From contig DVFP01000025.1 in the NCBI GenBank assembly GCA_018713145.1, positions 62,001-126,000 on the forward strand: a stretch of 64,000 nucleotides of DNA. Reading direction: 5' to 3'. Position numbers and translations under genes: made by a program. Shown piece by piece: positions 9,518 to 18,312 of the stretch (positions within the stretch are counted from its first letter, which is position 1; each line of letters begins with the position of its first letter). Below the pieces are notes generated by a model. That model did not search any database. It had not been told where the DNA came from and was given only the letters and a program-made list of their open reading frames with translations. This DNA is from Candidatus Scybalocola faecavium. GTDB lineage: Bacteria > Bacillota > Clostridia > Lachnospirales > Lachnospiraceae.

Positions 9518-9572
9518 TTTTATCACTCCTGACTTTCATGTTTGCCAGTGCCGCCTGACGGCACATTTTTGC

Positions 9573-10505
9573 CTATGAAAGGATCTCCCCTTTTTTTAAC
9601 GGGTATCCTCTTAAAAATGAGCCGGCGTCCATCCGTTTTTTTCCTTCCAGCTGAAGTTCTTTTACTGCCAGGGCGCCCTCTCCGGTTTTTACAACAAAAC
9701 AGTCTTTTGTGATTTCAACGATTTCTCCAACATTTCCCTCATAGTCTTTATCAATGACCTGAGCCTTCCACAGCTTTAACGTTTTGCCGTGAAGGCTTGT
9801 ATAAGCGCTGGGCCACGGGTTTAGTCCCCGGATCAGCCGTTCAATCACTGCCGCCGGTGCCTTAAAATCAATTTTGCCCATTTTTTTATCCAACATTCGG
9901 GCATACTCTCCGGCCTGGCTGTCATCCTGAGGTGTACGCACCCCAGTTCCATTTTCCAGGGCATCCAGTGTTTTTATAAGGAGCCGGGCTCCGACTTTTG
10001 ACAATTTGTCATAAAGACTGCCGCCGGTTTCATCTTCCGCCAGCGGGACCTCCTCTTTCAGGATCATATCCCCTGTATCCAGCCCTTCGGCCATATACAT
10101 GGTCGTTACACCGCTGACTTTTTCCCCGTTAATCACCGCCCACTGGACCGGAGCCGCCCCCCGGTACTTGGGCAAAAGGGAACCATGAACATTGATACAG
10201 CCAAACGGAGGAATATCCAAAATGGATTTTGGAAGGATCTGTCCAAAGGCCACGACAACGATCACATCCGGCGCAAGGGATTTTAACGTATCAACAAATT
10301 CCGGATCTCTTGCCTTGACCGGCTGATAAACCGGTATATTATATTCCATGGCTTTTTCCTTTACCGGCGAAAAGGTTACGGATTTTCCCCGTCCCCGGGC
10401 CTTATCCGGCTGGGTCACGACTCCGATCACCTCATGCCCCCGGTCAATAAGGCTCTGAAGGGTCGGCACGGCAAAATCCGGTGTGCCCATAAATACGACC
10501 TTCAT
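9573..10505 (-). CDS. fmt: Methionyl-tRNA formyltransferase
   Basis: This 310-residue enzyme formylates initiator Met-tRNA using 10-formyl-tetrahydrofolate. The N-terminal formyltransferase domain begins MKVVFMGTPDFAVPTL and contains the substrate motif HGSLLPKYRGAAP and the catalytic Asp in GLDTGD. A C-terminal OB-type tRNA-binding domain follows. Its ATG overlaps the def stop codon by one base (TAATG), so def and fmt are translationally coupled, the classic pairing of N-formylation and deformylation. Confidence 0.96.
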   Translation of the reverse strand: MKVVFMGTPDFAVPTLQSLIDRGHEVIGVVTQPDKARGRGKSVTFSPVKEKAMEYNIPVYQPVKARDPEFVDTLKSLAPDVIVVVAFGQILPKSILDIPPFGCINVHGSLLPKYRGAAPVQWAVINGEKVSGVTTMYMAEGLDTGDMILKEEVPLAEDETGGSLYDKLSKVGARLLIKTLDALENGTGVRTPQDDSQAGEYARMLDKKMGKIDFKAPAAVIERLIRGLNPWPSAYTSLHGKTLKLWKAQVIDKDYEGNVGEIVEITKDCFVVKTGEGALAVKELQLEGKKRMDAGSFLRGYPLKKGEILS

Positions 10506-10993
10506 TATTCCTCTGATTCTCCTTCCTCTTCTTCATAAGTCACATCTCTTAACGGCCCTTCTACAAGCTCTGTATAAAGATGACCGTCCAGATGATCAAA
10601 CTCATGGCACATAGCTCTGGCAAACAGCTCGGTGCCCTCCACTTCAAAAGGCTTCATATCCTTATCAAAAGCCTTGGCCTTTACATAGTTCGGCCGAGTC
10701 ACTGTACCGCACTTTCCCGGAACGCTTAAACAGCCCTCATCCCCTGTCTGCTCTCCGTCTGTGGCGAGGATCTCTGGGTTAATAAACACATAGGGTCCTT
10801 CACCAACATCAATAACAACGATCCGCTTTAAAATACCCACCTGGGGCGCAGCCAGGCCAACACCGTTGTTTTCATACATCGTATCCAGCATGTCCCCAAT
10901 GAGCTGACGGATCCTTGGGGTCACTTCCTTAACCTCCTTTGCCCTCTTATTTAAAATAGAATCACCCTGATAACGTAAATTCCGGATTGCCAT
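10505..10993 (-). CDS. def: Peptide deformylase
   Basis: This 162-residue metalloprotease removes the N-formyl group from new proteins. The three family motifs are present: GVGLAAPQVG, EGCLSVPG (metal-binding Cys) and HEFDHLDG (two metal His and catalytic Glu). I choose the ATG at 10993, 7 nt after GGAG; an ATG two codons upstream is too close to this site. A longer in-frame reading to 11083 would translate a tandem DNA repeat and is unlikely. It is followed with 1-nt overlap by fmt. Confidence 0.95.
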   Translation of the reverse strand: MAIRNLRYQGDSILNKRAKEVKEVTPRIRQLIGDMLDTMYENNGVGLAAPQVGILKRIVVIDVGEGPYVFINPEILATDGEQTGDEGCLSVPGKCGTVTRPNYVKAKAFDKDMKPFEVEGTELFARAMCHEFDHLDGHLYTELVEGPLRDVTYEEEEGESEE

Positions 10994-11004
10994 AATCATT
11001 CTCC

Positions 11005-11112
11005 TTTCCTCTTTTTTGCCGTGTCCTTCACGGCATATGGGTATCCCCTTGAGGGATTTCCTCTTGTCTGCCGTGTCCTTCACGGCATATAGGTATCCCC
11101 TTGAGGGATTTC
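11005..11112. repeat. Two-copy 52-bp tandem repeat between priA and def
   Basis: A unit of period 52 occurs about twice. The core from 11017-11060 recurs at 11069-11112 with a single difference in 44 bases. Each copy contains the hairpin TGCCGTG-TCCTT-CACGGCA and a second small stem ATCCC-CTTGA-GGGAT. It fills the priA-def spacer, so it lies in the def leader of the polycistronic RNA. Confidence 0.85.
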
Positions 11113-11113
11113 T

Positions 11114-13357
11114 TTAGTACATGGACATGGGATCCATGTCAAACTGCAGGCTCACATCCCTTCCATAGGCAGAAGCCCGCAAATGTTTTTCCATAAATTC
11201 TCTTGCTGCGATCATCCAGGGATATTTTTTATTTTTAACATAAAACACCTTTCGATATACATCCTTGCCCTTTGGCACCGCAGCATCGGCCGGACCGATA
11301 ATCACCATATCCTCAAAGCCCTGCTGCCGGCAAAAGTCCTTTGTATCCCCGGCCAGACATGTAATATACTCTCCTACCCGGTGTTCATTGGTCCCTGTGG
11401 CCAGGACCACCAGCATATGCACCACCGGCGGATAAGAGAGGAGCTTTCTGTAAGCCATCTCCTGACGGTAAAATTCCTGATAATCCTGAGCCGCGGCACA
11501 CCGGATACTGTAATGGTCCGGATTGTAAGTCTGGATCACCACATGGCCCGGCTTTTCATCCCGCCCGGAGCGGCCTGCCGCCTGGGTCAGCAGCTGAAAA
11601 GTACGCTCCGCCGCCATATAGTCATTAGAAAACATGGACAGATCCGCCGCCAATATGCCAACGACCGTCACATCAGGAAAATCATGACCTTTAACAATCA
11701 TCTGGGTTCCAACAAGAATATCCGCTTCATGGCGGCGGAAACGATTTAAAATATCATCCATACTGTCCTTGCGGGAGGTCGAATCCCGGTCCAGGCGCAG
11801 CACCCGGGCCTGAGGAAATTCCCCGGCAATCATTCCCTCTACCTTTTGCGTACCCATACCAAAGGCTGCCACATACGGGGAACCGCACTGAGGACACACC
11901 TTAGGCAAGGGTTCCTCATAGCCGCAGTAATGGCACTTAAGGCGGCCGCCCCGGTGAGCTGTCAGGGATATGTCACAGTGGCGGCATTTAAAAACATGGC
12001 CGCAGCTGCGGCAGGAAACAAACCCGGCATATCCTCGGCGATTTAAAAACAGGATGATCTGCTCTCCCCGCTTTAAAGCTTCCTCCATATATGCATAAAG
12101 CTTCCTGCTGAAGATTTTTTTATTATTCTGGCGGAATTCTTCCCTAAGATCTACCACAGACACCTGAGGCAGGATACTGCCCGCCTTTGCCCGGACATTT
12201 AAAGTATGAAGGGCATATATGCCGGCCCTGGCTCTGGCGTAGGATTCTACAGAAGGAGTGGCAGAACCCAGGATCAGCTTTGCGCCTGACATTTTTGCCC
12301 GCCAGGCAGCCACATCCCGGGCGTGGAATCTGGGAGTGGTCTCACTTTTATACGCCCCGTCATGCTCTTCGTCAATAATGATCATGCCAAGGCGCTCAAA
12401 AGGCATAAATAAAGCAGATCTGGGACCCACTACAATATCTACCTCGCCCTGCTTTGCCCGCAGGTATTGATCGTACTTTTCCCCGTCAGATAAACGTGAG
12501 TTCATTACAGACACCCGGTCCCCAAACCGGCTGTGGAATCGGGAAACCGTCTGAAGCGAAAGGGCGATCTCAGGGATCAAAACAATGGCCTGTTTTCCCT
12601 CATCCAATACCCTGGCAATAAGTTCCATATAAATCTCTGTTTTGCCGCTGCCGGTGATCCCGTGGATCAAGTGGACGTCATGGCTTTGATCTTCCCAGAT
12701 GTCCCGGACAATAGCTGCCTGAGCATCGTTTAAGGTTACGGCGCGTCCTGTATCCATAAGTTTCCCCGAAGGACGGCGGTACTGGCGTGTAACCGTTTCC
12801 ACTAAAATACCGTCTGACACCAGCCCTTTTATCACAGACGCAGACACATGGAACGTTTCTAAAAGCTCTTCCCGGGATAATCCGTCTTTATCCTTCATCC
12901 CCCGGATCAATTCCAGCCGGGCACGGTATCTTTTATCGCCGGACAGACGATGGCAATACACTTCCAAAGCCTCCTGATCCTCCGTGAGACAATAATACCG
13001 GCTGACCTTAGCTTTGACCTGGCGTTTTACGGGAATCACGGTTTTTAAAGCCTGATTCATCGTTCCGCCATAAACCTTGCGGATCTGCCATGCCAGACGG
13101 ATCAGCTGGCTTTCCATAGCAAGGTCGCTGTTGATCACCTGAGCAATGTCCTTGATCTTTGACACATCATAGTCCGGCTGAGTCGTAATATTTACAATAA
13201 ACCCGCGGATCATCCGGTCGCTCCTGCCAAAAGGGATCATCACCTGAGTGCCTATATCGGCTGTGCCCTTAAGCGGCTCCGGAATCTTATACTGAAAGAC
13301 CCGGTCTAAATTTCCGGCGGATATATCTACAATAATATCTGCATATAATACAGACAT
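11114..13357 (-). CDS. priA: Primosomal replication-restart helicase PriA
   Basis: This 747-residue DEAH-type helicase restarts stalled replication forks. The 3' DNA-binding domain occupies about the first 105 residues. The helicase core shows ITGSGKTEIY (Walker A), DEEH (Walker B) and the later GTQMIVKGHDF segment. The inserted zinc region has four CxxC pairs in CRSCGHVFKCRHC and CHYCGYEEPLPKVCPQCG. Length is complete. It is the first gene of the left-hand minus-strand run. In B. subtilis coaBC and rpoZ lie just upstream, whereas here unrelated plus-strand genes do. Confidence 0.95.
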   Translation of the reverse strand: MSVLYADIIVDISAGNLDRVFQYKIPEPLKGTADIGTQVMIPFGRSDRMIRGFIVNITTQPDYDVSKIKDIAQVINSDLAMESQLIRLAWQIRKVYGGTMNQALKTVIPVKRQVKAKVSRYYCLTEDQEALEVYCHRLSGDKRYRARLELIRGMKDKDGLSREELLETFHVSASVIKGLVSDGILVETVTRQYRRPSGKLMDTGRAVTLNDAQAAIVRDIWEDQSHDVHLIHGITGSGKTEIYMELIARVLDEGKQAIVLIPEIALSLQTVSRFHSRFGDRVSVMNSRLSDGEKYDQYLRAKQGEVDIVVGPRSALFMPFERLGMIIIDEEHDGAYKSETTPRFHARDVAAWRAKMSGAKLILGSATPSVESYARARAGIYALHTLNVRAKAGSILPQVSVVDLREEFRQNNKKIFSRKLYAYMEEALKRGEQIILFLNRRGYAGFVSCRSCGHVFKCRHCDISLTAHRGGRLKCHYCGYEEPLPKVCPQCGSPYVAAFGMGTQKVEGMIAGEFPQARVLRLDRDSTSRKDSMDDILNRFRRHEADILVGTQMIVKGHDFPDVTVVGILAADLSMFSNDYMAAERTFQLLTQAAGRSGRDEKPGHVVIQTYNPDHYSIRCAAAQDYQEFYRQEMAYRKLLSYPPVVHMLVVLATGTNEHRVGEYITCLAGDTKDFCRQQGFEDMVIIGPADAAVPKGKDVYRKVFYVKNKKYPWMIAAREFMEKHLRASAYGRDVSLQFDMDPMSMY

Positions 13358-13401
13358 CGCATCACACCCTATGATTTTTTAACCTATTTCGCACGAAATG
13401 C

Positions 13402-13447
13402 GGAGCAATCCGTGTCTCATGCCCATTTATCGGCAACTCATAGTATA
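13402..13447 (-). promoter_or_regulatory. Candidate priA promoter with dispersed repeat
   Basis: On the minus strand an extended -10 (TGC followed by TATACT, 13442-13447) lies about 90 nt upstream of priA; no good -35 is seen. The next 40 bases (13402-13441) match 44086-44126 at 37 of 41 aligned positions, with one indel. The TTTCGCACGAAA palindrome lies downstream, at 13387-13398. The rest of the priA/amidotransferase spacer shows nothing further that I can identify. Confidence 0.5.
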
Positions 13448-13529
13448 GCATAGGTTGCCCCGGACAGACAAGGCCCGGATTAAAAACCATTTGTGTGATC
13501 CAGACTCTTCTTAAATTTGGAGGTTTATT

Positions 13530-14192
13530 ATGAAAAAAATACTCATCGGCGGCAGGGACAATCCTTATAAAAACTACACGGCTGCCTTAGACGCCCTTAA
13601 GATCCCCTGGAAGATCGATCCTGTCTGTCACGACGTTTCCTCTTTTTCCGGCCTTTTGCTTCCCGGCGGCGGAGATATGGATCCATCCTTTTACCACGAA
13701 TCCGATTCAGGCTCCAAAAACATTGACAAAAAGCTGGATCTGGAACAGCTTAGTCTTCTCGCCGCCTTTGTACGGGCAAAAAAACCTGTCCTTGGCATCT
13801 GCCGGGGACATCAGCTTATTAATGTGTTTTTTGGCGGAACACTGATCCAGCACATGGATACCTGGAAGCTTCACCGGCTTGAAAAAGGAGACGCTGTCCA
13901 TGAGATCAGTGTTGTTCCAGGATCATTTCTCCAGACGCTTTATAACAGGACAGTTCTTCCTGTCAACAGCTGTCACCACCAGGCTGTAAAGAGCACAGGC
14001 CGCGGCCTGATCCCTGCAGCATATGCCGCAGATGGCACAGTGGAAGCCATGGTCCACGAAAGTCTGCCGATCCTGTCAGTCCAGTGGCATCCGGAACGGA
14101 TGGCCTTTGCCCTGTCCCGTCCGGATACAGTAAACGGCAAAGAGATTTTCAAGTATTTTTCTTTATTGTGCGCCAATGATGCGGCTGTTTAA
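13530..14192 (+). CDS. Class I glutamine amidotransferase, gamma-glutamyl-GABA hydrolase-like (PuuD family)
   Basis: This 220-residue protein has a class I glutamine amidotransferase fold. The nucleophile Cys91 sits in LGICRGHQ, with the catalytic His187 and Glu189 in QWHPER. An early segment LLLPGGGDMDPSFY is typical of the peptidase C26/PuuD group, which hydrolyses gamma-glutamyl compounds. No puu pathway genes are nearby, so the substrate is unknown. TGGAGG precedes the ATG. The gene stands alone between priA and the type IV filament-like operon. Confidence 0.85.
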   Translation: MKKILIGGRDNPYKNYTAALDALKIPWKIDPVCHDVSSFSGLLLPGGGDMDPSFYHESDSGSKNIDKKLDLEQLSLLAAFVRAKKPVLGICRGHQLINVFFGGTLIQHMDTWKLHRLEKGDAVHEISVVPGSFLQTLYNRTVLPVNSCHHQAVKSTGRGLIPAAYAADGTVEAMVHESLPILSVQWHPERMAFALSRPDTVNGKEIFKYFSLLCANDAAV

Positions 14193-14270
14193 CCGATGGT
14201 CCCTATCTTTCCGTGTCATTCTCGTCACAGTTCACCAGCTGAATAGTTACCCTTATCCTGCCGGTAAGCG

Positions 14271-14299
14271 TTGACATCTGATTTTCCGGGAATTATACT
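14271..14299 (+). promoter_or_regulatory. Strong sigma-A promoter of the type IV filament-like operon
   Basis: Consensus TTGACA (14271-14276), a 17-nt spacer and TATACT (14294-14299) lie about 57 nt upstream of the lipoprotein start at 14357. No riboswitch-like fold, including a c-di-GMP aptamer, is apparent in the leader. Confidence 0.8.
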
Positions 14300-14356
14300 A
14301 AGGATAACATATGAAACAAACGACAAAACGTCTGATGATCATAAAGGAGACTAAAA

Positions 14357-15343
14357 ATGAGCAAAGGAAAAACATTCCCAACGCTCATGGCATTCGTGAT
14401 GGTGTTTGCGCTCCTCACAGGTGCCTGTGCAAATGCAGGGACAGCCGGAGCAAAAGCCGGGGACAGCATTTCATCCTCAAATGTGCCCCAAGAGGAAACC
14501 TTGCCTGTTTCCGGCACCAGGGACAATACACCTGTTGTGCTGGTGCCTTCTGCAGACGGCACTGTAACCTATGGCAACCCTCTGGCCACCATAGACGCAT
14601 CCCATGCCGATGAAGGCTATATTATGGCAAAATATACCGGAAGCAAAGACATGGCTAAGCTTCTCATCACTGCCCCCGGTTTTGAAAAGCCATATCAATA
14701 TACTTTCCGCACCGGTGATTTTGAAGTTTTTCCCCTGACCGGAGGCAGCGGATCCTATACCCTCCAGGTGATGGAAAATGTAGGAGGGAATCAGTATGCC
14801 ACAGCGTTTTCCTTAGAAGAAAATTTCGCGATAAAGGATGAATTGACCCCTTTTTTATATCCCAATCAATATATTAATTTTACTGCCGATTCTGAAGCTG
14901 TCAAAAAAGGAAGCCAGTTGGCCCGGGATGCTGTCACAGACCTGGATGTGGTAGCCAATGTTTACAATTTTGTCATTGATAACATTACCTATGACACAGA
15001 AAAAGCCAATGACAGCCAGCAGCTAAAACTGTATCTTCCGGACCCGGATGAAACCCTTGCTACAGGCAAAGGGATCTGTTTTGATTATGCTGCTTTAATG
15101 GTCACTATGCTCCGAAGCCAGCGGATTCCGTCCCGCCTTGAGATCGGCTATGCAGGAACCGTCTATCATGCGTGGATTTCCGCATATGTGGATGATATAG
15201 GCTGGATTGATGGGATCATCCGTTTTACCAATAACACCTGGACCATGATGGATCCCACATTTGCGGCATCGGGAAAGGGCGATAAAGAAGTTGAAGATTT
15301 TATAACAGATCCGGATAATTACCAAACCGTATATATTTACTGA
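14357..15343 (+). CDS. Secreted lipoprotein with transglutaminase-like domain
   Basis: This 328-residue protein has a lipoprotein signal (hydrophobic stretch ending LLTGAC, lipid on Cys22 or close to it). A central region of unknown fold leads to a C-terminal transglutaminase-like domain. The papain-type triad is readable: Cys241 in GKGICFDYA, His271 in YHAW and Asp299 in MMDPTF. Such domains act as cysteine proteases, peptide cross-linkers or cleavers of cell-wall peptides. It is the first gene after a strong promoter and lies 35 nt ahead of the GspF/PilC-like gene, so it is probably part of that operon. A role in processing or cross-linking filament or wall components is inference only. GGAG-type site before the ATG. 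Confidence 0.82.
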   Translation: MSKGKTFPTLMAFVMVFALLTGACANAGTAGAKAGDSISSSNVPQEETLPVSGTRDNTPVVLVPSADGTVTYGNPLATIDASHADEGYIMAKYTGSKDMAKLLITAPGFEKPYQYTFRTGDFEVFPLTGGSGSYTLQVMENVGGNQYATAFSLEENFAIKDELTPFLYPNQYINFTADSEAVKKGSQLARDAVTDLDVVANVYNFVIDNITYDTEKANDSQQLKLYLPDPDETLATGKGICFDYAALMVTMLRSQRIPSRLEIGYAGTVYHAWISAYVDDIGWIDGIIRFTNNTWTMMDPTFAASGKGDKEVEDFITDPDNYQTVYIY

Positions 15344-15378
15344 CAACGGATCTGAAGAGAACTACAGGAGGAGAAAAA

Positions 15379-16416
15379 ATGCAATTATCAAACACAGAGC
15401 TGGCCACATTTTTCGATCAAATGGCCATGATTCTCCACGCAGGAATCCCTTCCATTGAAGGGCTGGCCATTATGGGAGAAGACCTGTCTTCAAAAGAAGG
15501 AGGACGTATTCTAAATGTATTGTACAGATCCATGGAGGATACGGGATCACTTTATATGGCCATGGAAAAATCCGAGGTTTTCCCATCTTATGCTGTAGAG
15601 CTGGTAAAAATCGGAGAACAGACCGGTCATTTGGAAAAAGTCCTCTCGTCTCTGGCCGCCTATTATACCCGGGAGGAGGACGTTAAAAACAGTATTAAAA
15701 GCGCTGTCTCATACCCTCTGATCATGATCGGCATGATGTTTGTCATTATTCTTGTTCTGATCATTAAAGTCATGCCTATGTTTAATAATGTATTTTTACA
15801 GCTGGGAAGCGAGCTCACCGGATTTTCCCGGTCCGTTATGGAAATAGGATTGGTCCTTTCCCGCTATTCCTTTGCATTTATCATCCTTCTTGTTGTCCTG
15901 GCTGCCGGAGCTGCTTTTTTAGCTTTTACAAAAAAGGGAGCCAAACTTCGGCCAAAGATCGCTTACCATTTCTTTGCCACAAAAAAACTTGCCCGGCAAA
16001 TGGCTATTTCCAAATTCAGCGCCGGCTTGTCTCTGACGATTGGCAGCGGTCTGGATGTGGAACAAAGTCTGGAAATGTCTGCCCGACTTGTAAGCCATCC
16101 GGAAATTGCCCAGCAGATCCGAAATTGTCAGGAGCTGATGGAAAATGAACATCTGACATTTCCCCAGGCTCTGTTTGAAACCGGCCTCTTTACCGGCCTT
16201 CAAACCCGCATGATCGCTGTAGGGTATAGAACCGGGGCCCTGGATACTTTGATGGAAAAGCTTTCCGCCAACTGTGACGAGGAGATCGATTCCCGGCTTT
16301 CCAGGCTTATCTCTGTTTTGGAACCTACTTTGGTAGTGATCCTGTCTGTAATCGTTGGGCTGATCCTCCTGTCTGTTATGCTCCCCCTCCTTGGTATTAT
16401 GACCAATATGGGATAA
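15379..16416 (+). CDS. Type II secretion/type IV pilus inner-membrane platform protein (GspF/PilC family)
   Basis: This 345-residue protein carries two copies of the T2SSF domain. The first half is around residues 10-130 with a membrane segment IMIGMMFVIILVLIIKVMP. A second segment lies near 160-180, and the second half ends in VVILSVIVGLILLSVMLPLL. This is the platform that couples a cytoplasmic ATPase to filament assembly. AGGAGG precedes the ATG at 15379. The gene is followed within about 12 nt by a small single-pass protein. Its only ATPase partner in the window is the PilT-like gene at the end of the operon. Confidence 0.9.
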   Translation: MQLSNTELATFFDQMAMILHAGIPSIEGLAIMGEDLSSKEGGRILNVLYRSMEDTGSLYMAMEKSEVFPSYAVELVKIGEQTGHLEKVLSSLAAYYTREEDVKNSIKSAVSYPLIMIGMMFVIILVLIIKVMPMFNNVFLQLGSELTGFSRSVMEIGLVLSRYSFAFIILLVVLAAGAAFLAFTKKGAKLRPKIAYHFFATKKLARQMAISKFSAGLSLTIGSGLDVEQSLEMSARLVSHPEIAQQIRNCQELMENEHLTFPQALFETGLFTGLQTRMIAVGYRTGALDTLMEKLSANCDEEIDSRLSRLISVLEPTLVVILSVIVGLILLSVMLPLLGIMTNMG

Positions 16417-16428
16417 GAGGTGAGAAAA

Positions 16429-16767
16429 ATGAACCGTTTTTCCAAAAAAAGAACACCATCTTCCATCTCCGGACTGATCCTTCCTTTAGCCGGCTTTTTA
16501 CTGCTCCTTTTCCTGTTCTATATGGGGATCCGCCAGGTTTCCATTCAAACGGAAAACCAGGAATTAGATAGCCTGACTCAGGCCATCCACCGAAATATTA
16601 TTCACTGCTACGCTGTGGAGGGTCAGTATCCGCCCAGTCTTGAATATATGGAGGAGCACTTTGGTCTGACCTATGATCCGGACCGGTATTATATTGATTA
16701 TCAGCCTTTTGGCGCCAATATTATGCCGTCTGTGACCATTATACCATTAAAGGGGGATGGCTCATGA
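16429..16767 (+). CDS. Small single-pass membrane protein of the type IV filament-like operon
   Basis: This 112-residue protein has a basic N-terminus, one long hydrophobic segment (about residues 12-35) and a polar C-terminal domain with VEGQYPPSLEYMEEHFGL. The pattern 'aqueous domain containing YPPS-LE after an N-terminal helix' resembles minor pseudopilins, but the canonical G|FxxxE cleavage motif is absent. I use ATG 16429, since AGAGGTG lies about 6 nt upstream; a GTG at 16420 would overlap that site. It overlaps the next gene by 4 nt. Function is not established. Confidence 0.7.
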   Translation: MNRFSKKRTPSSISGLILPLAGFLLLLFLFYMGIRQVSIQTENQELDSLTQAIHRNIIHCYAVEGQYPPSLEYMEEHFGLTYDPDRYYIDYQPFGANIMPSVTIIPLKGDGS

Positions 16768-17282
16768 AACGGAGACAACACTTAATGCATACTGTTGATT
16801 TTTTATTTACCATTACCCTGCTGGCTTTTTTTGCCATTTCCGCTCTTATGGCTATTGTCATCGGAGCCCGGGTGTATGAACGCATTACCCAAAATATGGC
16901 CATCAATTATGACAGCCGCACCTCTATGGCTTATGTCACTGAAAAAATACGCCAGCATGATACCGAAGGTGCTGTTTCCTCGCAAACCATTGACGGTATT
17001 GTCTGTCTTACGTTTTCTCAAAAAGAAGGTACTGAAACATATACAACCTACATATATGAGTATAAGGGAGCTCTTATGGAACTTTTTTCCAACAACGCGG
17101 CAGGATTTCTTCCGGAAAGCGGCCAGGAGATTTTGCAGATCCGGGATTTTTCAGTCAGTGAGCCCATATCCGGCCTGTACAAAATTTCCATTACAGATTC
17201 CCGGGGGGAAAATACGCTCATCTATGCAGGTATCCGCAGTACAGGGGAAAAAGCCATGCAAACCGGGAAGGGAGGTCATTGA
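16764..17282 (+). CDS. DUF4860-like single-pass protein, putative minor pilin
   Basis: This 172-residue protein has an N-terminal hydrophobic helix (residues about 10-34, DFLFTITLLAFFAISALMAI) followed by a beta-rich domain. The overall look, including YDSRTSMAYVTEKIRQHD and a repeated TYTTYIYEYKG-type strand region, fits the DUF4860 family often found beside GspF-like genes in Clostridia; this assignment is from memory of the family. No prepilin peptidase motif is seen. It starts within the preceding gene (ATGA overlap) and its stop overlaps the next start by one base. Confidence 0.7.
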   Translation: MKRRQHLMHTVDFLFTITLLAFFAISALMAIVIGARVYERITQNMAINYDSRTSMAYVTEKIRQHDTEGAVSSQTIDGIVCLTFSQKEGTETYTTYIYEYKGALMELFSNNAAGFLPESGQEILQIRDFSVSEPISGLYKISITDSRGENTLIYAGIRSTGEKAMQTGKGGH

Positions 17283-17719
17283 TGAAATATCAAAAATCCA
17301 GATCCACTCTGTTTTTAATGGAACTGATGATCGCCATCTTCTTTTTCGCTGTTACCGGCGCCGTATGCGTCCGGGTTTTTTCCAGCGCTCACTTATTAGA
17401 CCGTCAGACTACTGCTCTAAATCATGCGGTTGCCCAGGCCGAAAGCATGGCTGAAGTTTTTAAAGCAAGTGACGGCCATATGTCCGTGATCCGGGAGCTT
17501 TATCCGGATATTGTCCTTTTCGATGAAAACACCGGAGAGATCTACTATGACCGGACCTGGAAAACCGTTTCCGCACCTGATGCCTACCGTCTCACACTGA
17601 CTCTGCTTCCAGAGGAAAGCGGATGCGCCAAAGCCTGTATCCGTATCTTTACGGAAGGTCAGGCGGATCCGATCTATGAACTGGAGGTCAAAAAATTTGT
17701 GAAAGGAACACTGCCATGA
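17282..17719 (+). CDS. Pseudopilin-like single-pass protein
   Basis: This 145-residue protein is the one in the cluster closest to a prepilin. A short basic leader (MKYQKSRST) precedes a hydrophobic helix LFLMELMIAIFFFAVTGAV with a Glu at the expected fifth position of a pilin helix. The residue before the possible cleavage point is not Gly, so processing by a standard prepilin peptidase is doubtful. The helix is followed by AVAQAESMAEVFKA and a polar domain. ATG at 17282 overlaps the previous stop (TGATG); GGGAGG lies upstream. Confidence 0.7.
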   Translation: MKYQKSRSTLFLMELMIAIFFFAVTGAVCVRVFSSAHLLDRQTTALNHAVAQAESMAEVFKASDGHMSVIRELYPDIVLFDENTGEIYYDRTWKTVSAPDAYRLTLTLLPEESGCAKACIRIFTEGQADPIYELEVKKFVKGTLP

Positions 17720-18261
17720 GAAAGAAAACCCGCATGGGATTAAATATCGGCACCTCTTCCATACTCCTTGTCTTTGTCCTTTTATGCATGGTAACCTTTG
17801 CGGCATTGTCCTATGTCAGCGCCAATGGAGATTATAAGTTAAGCAGATCTTTGGCTGACCGGACGGCAGCTTATTATGAAGCCGACGGAAAGGCCGAAGC
17901 CACCGAGGCACTTTTATATCAGCGTTTATCCCAGCTTGCACAAGGCTGCAGCGACATTGACGCCTATCTTAACGGCATCCCGGGTGTCCTGGAAGATACA
18001 GACTGTACCTTTTCTTCCCAAACCCTTGGCGGCACAGGAACAGATCATGAAGAAAGCTCTCCCGGAACTGGAAATGACAGTTCTTTTTTGGGAAACATAT
18101 CATGGCAGGTTTCATTAAATGATACTCAGATTCTTCAAATAACATTAGACCTTTGGGATCCATTCACCAGTGATACACTGTTTACTGTATCCCAGTGGCA
18201 GGTGATACAGGCCCGGGCCTGGGAAGATCATTCTACCATGAATCTTTATGACGGAAGCTGA
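17716..18261 (+). CDS. Single-pass membrane protein of the type IV filament-like operon
   Basis: This 181-residue protein has a basic N-terminus, a hydrophobic segment at about residues 14-35 (SSILLVFVLLCMVTFAALSY) and an extracytoplasmic region. That region opens with YEADGKAEATEALLYQRLSQL, a PilX-like pattern (membrane helix followed by AAYYEADGKAEA) also seen in minor pilins with a hydroxylated helix. No known enzyme motif. It overlaps the previous gene by 4 nt, with AAAGGA upstream. A structural role in the filament is inferred from position and topology. Confidence 0.68.
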   Translation: MRKKTRMGLNIGTSSILLVFVLLCMVTFAALSYVSANGDYKLSRSLADRTAAYYEADGKAEATEALLYQRLSQLAQGCSDIDAYLNGIPGVLEDTDCTFSSQTLGGTGTDHEESSPGTGNDSSFLGNISWQVSLNDTQILQITLDLWDPFTSDTLFTVSQWQVIQARAWEDHSTMNLYDGS

Positions 18262-18312
18262 TCGCCGCAGGCAGCACAGCATAAATGTTTATATGCCAGG
18301 AGGTAATAACAG

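Noticed and set aside
11016-11083. Extended N-terminus of def
   Set aside because: The added codons lie in the tandem repeat, and the ribosome site fits the ATG at 10993.
14193-14356. c-di-GMP riboswitch upstream of the filament operon
   Set aside because: No match to the GEMM-type core was seen; only a promoter and leader.
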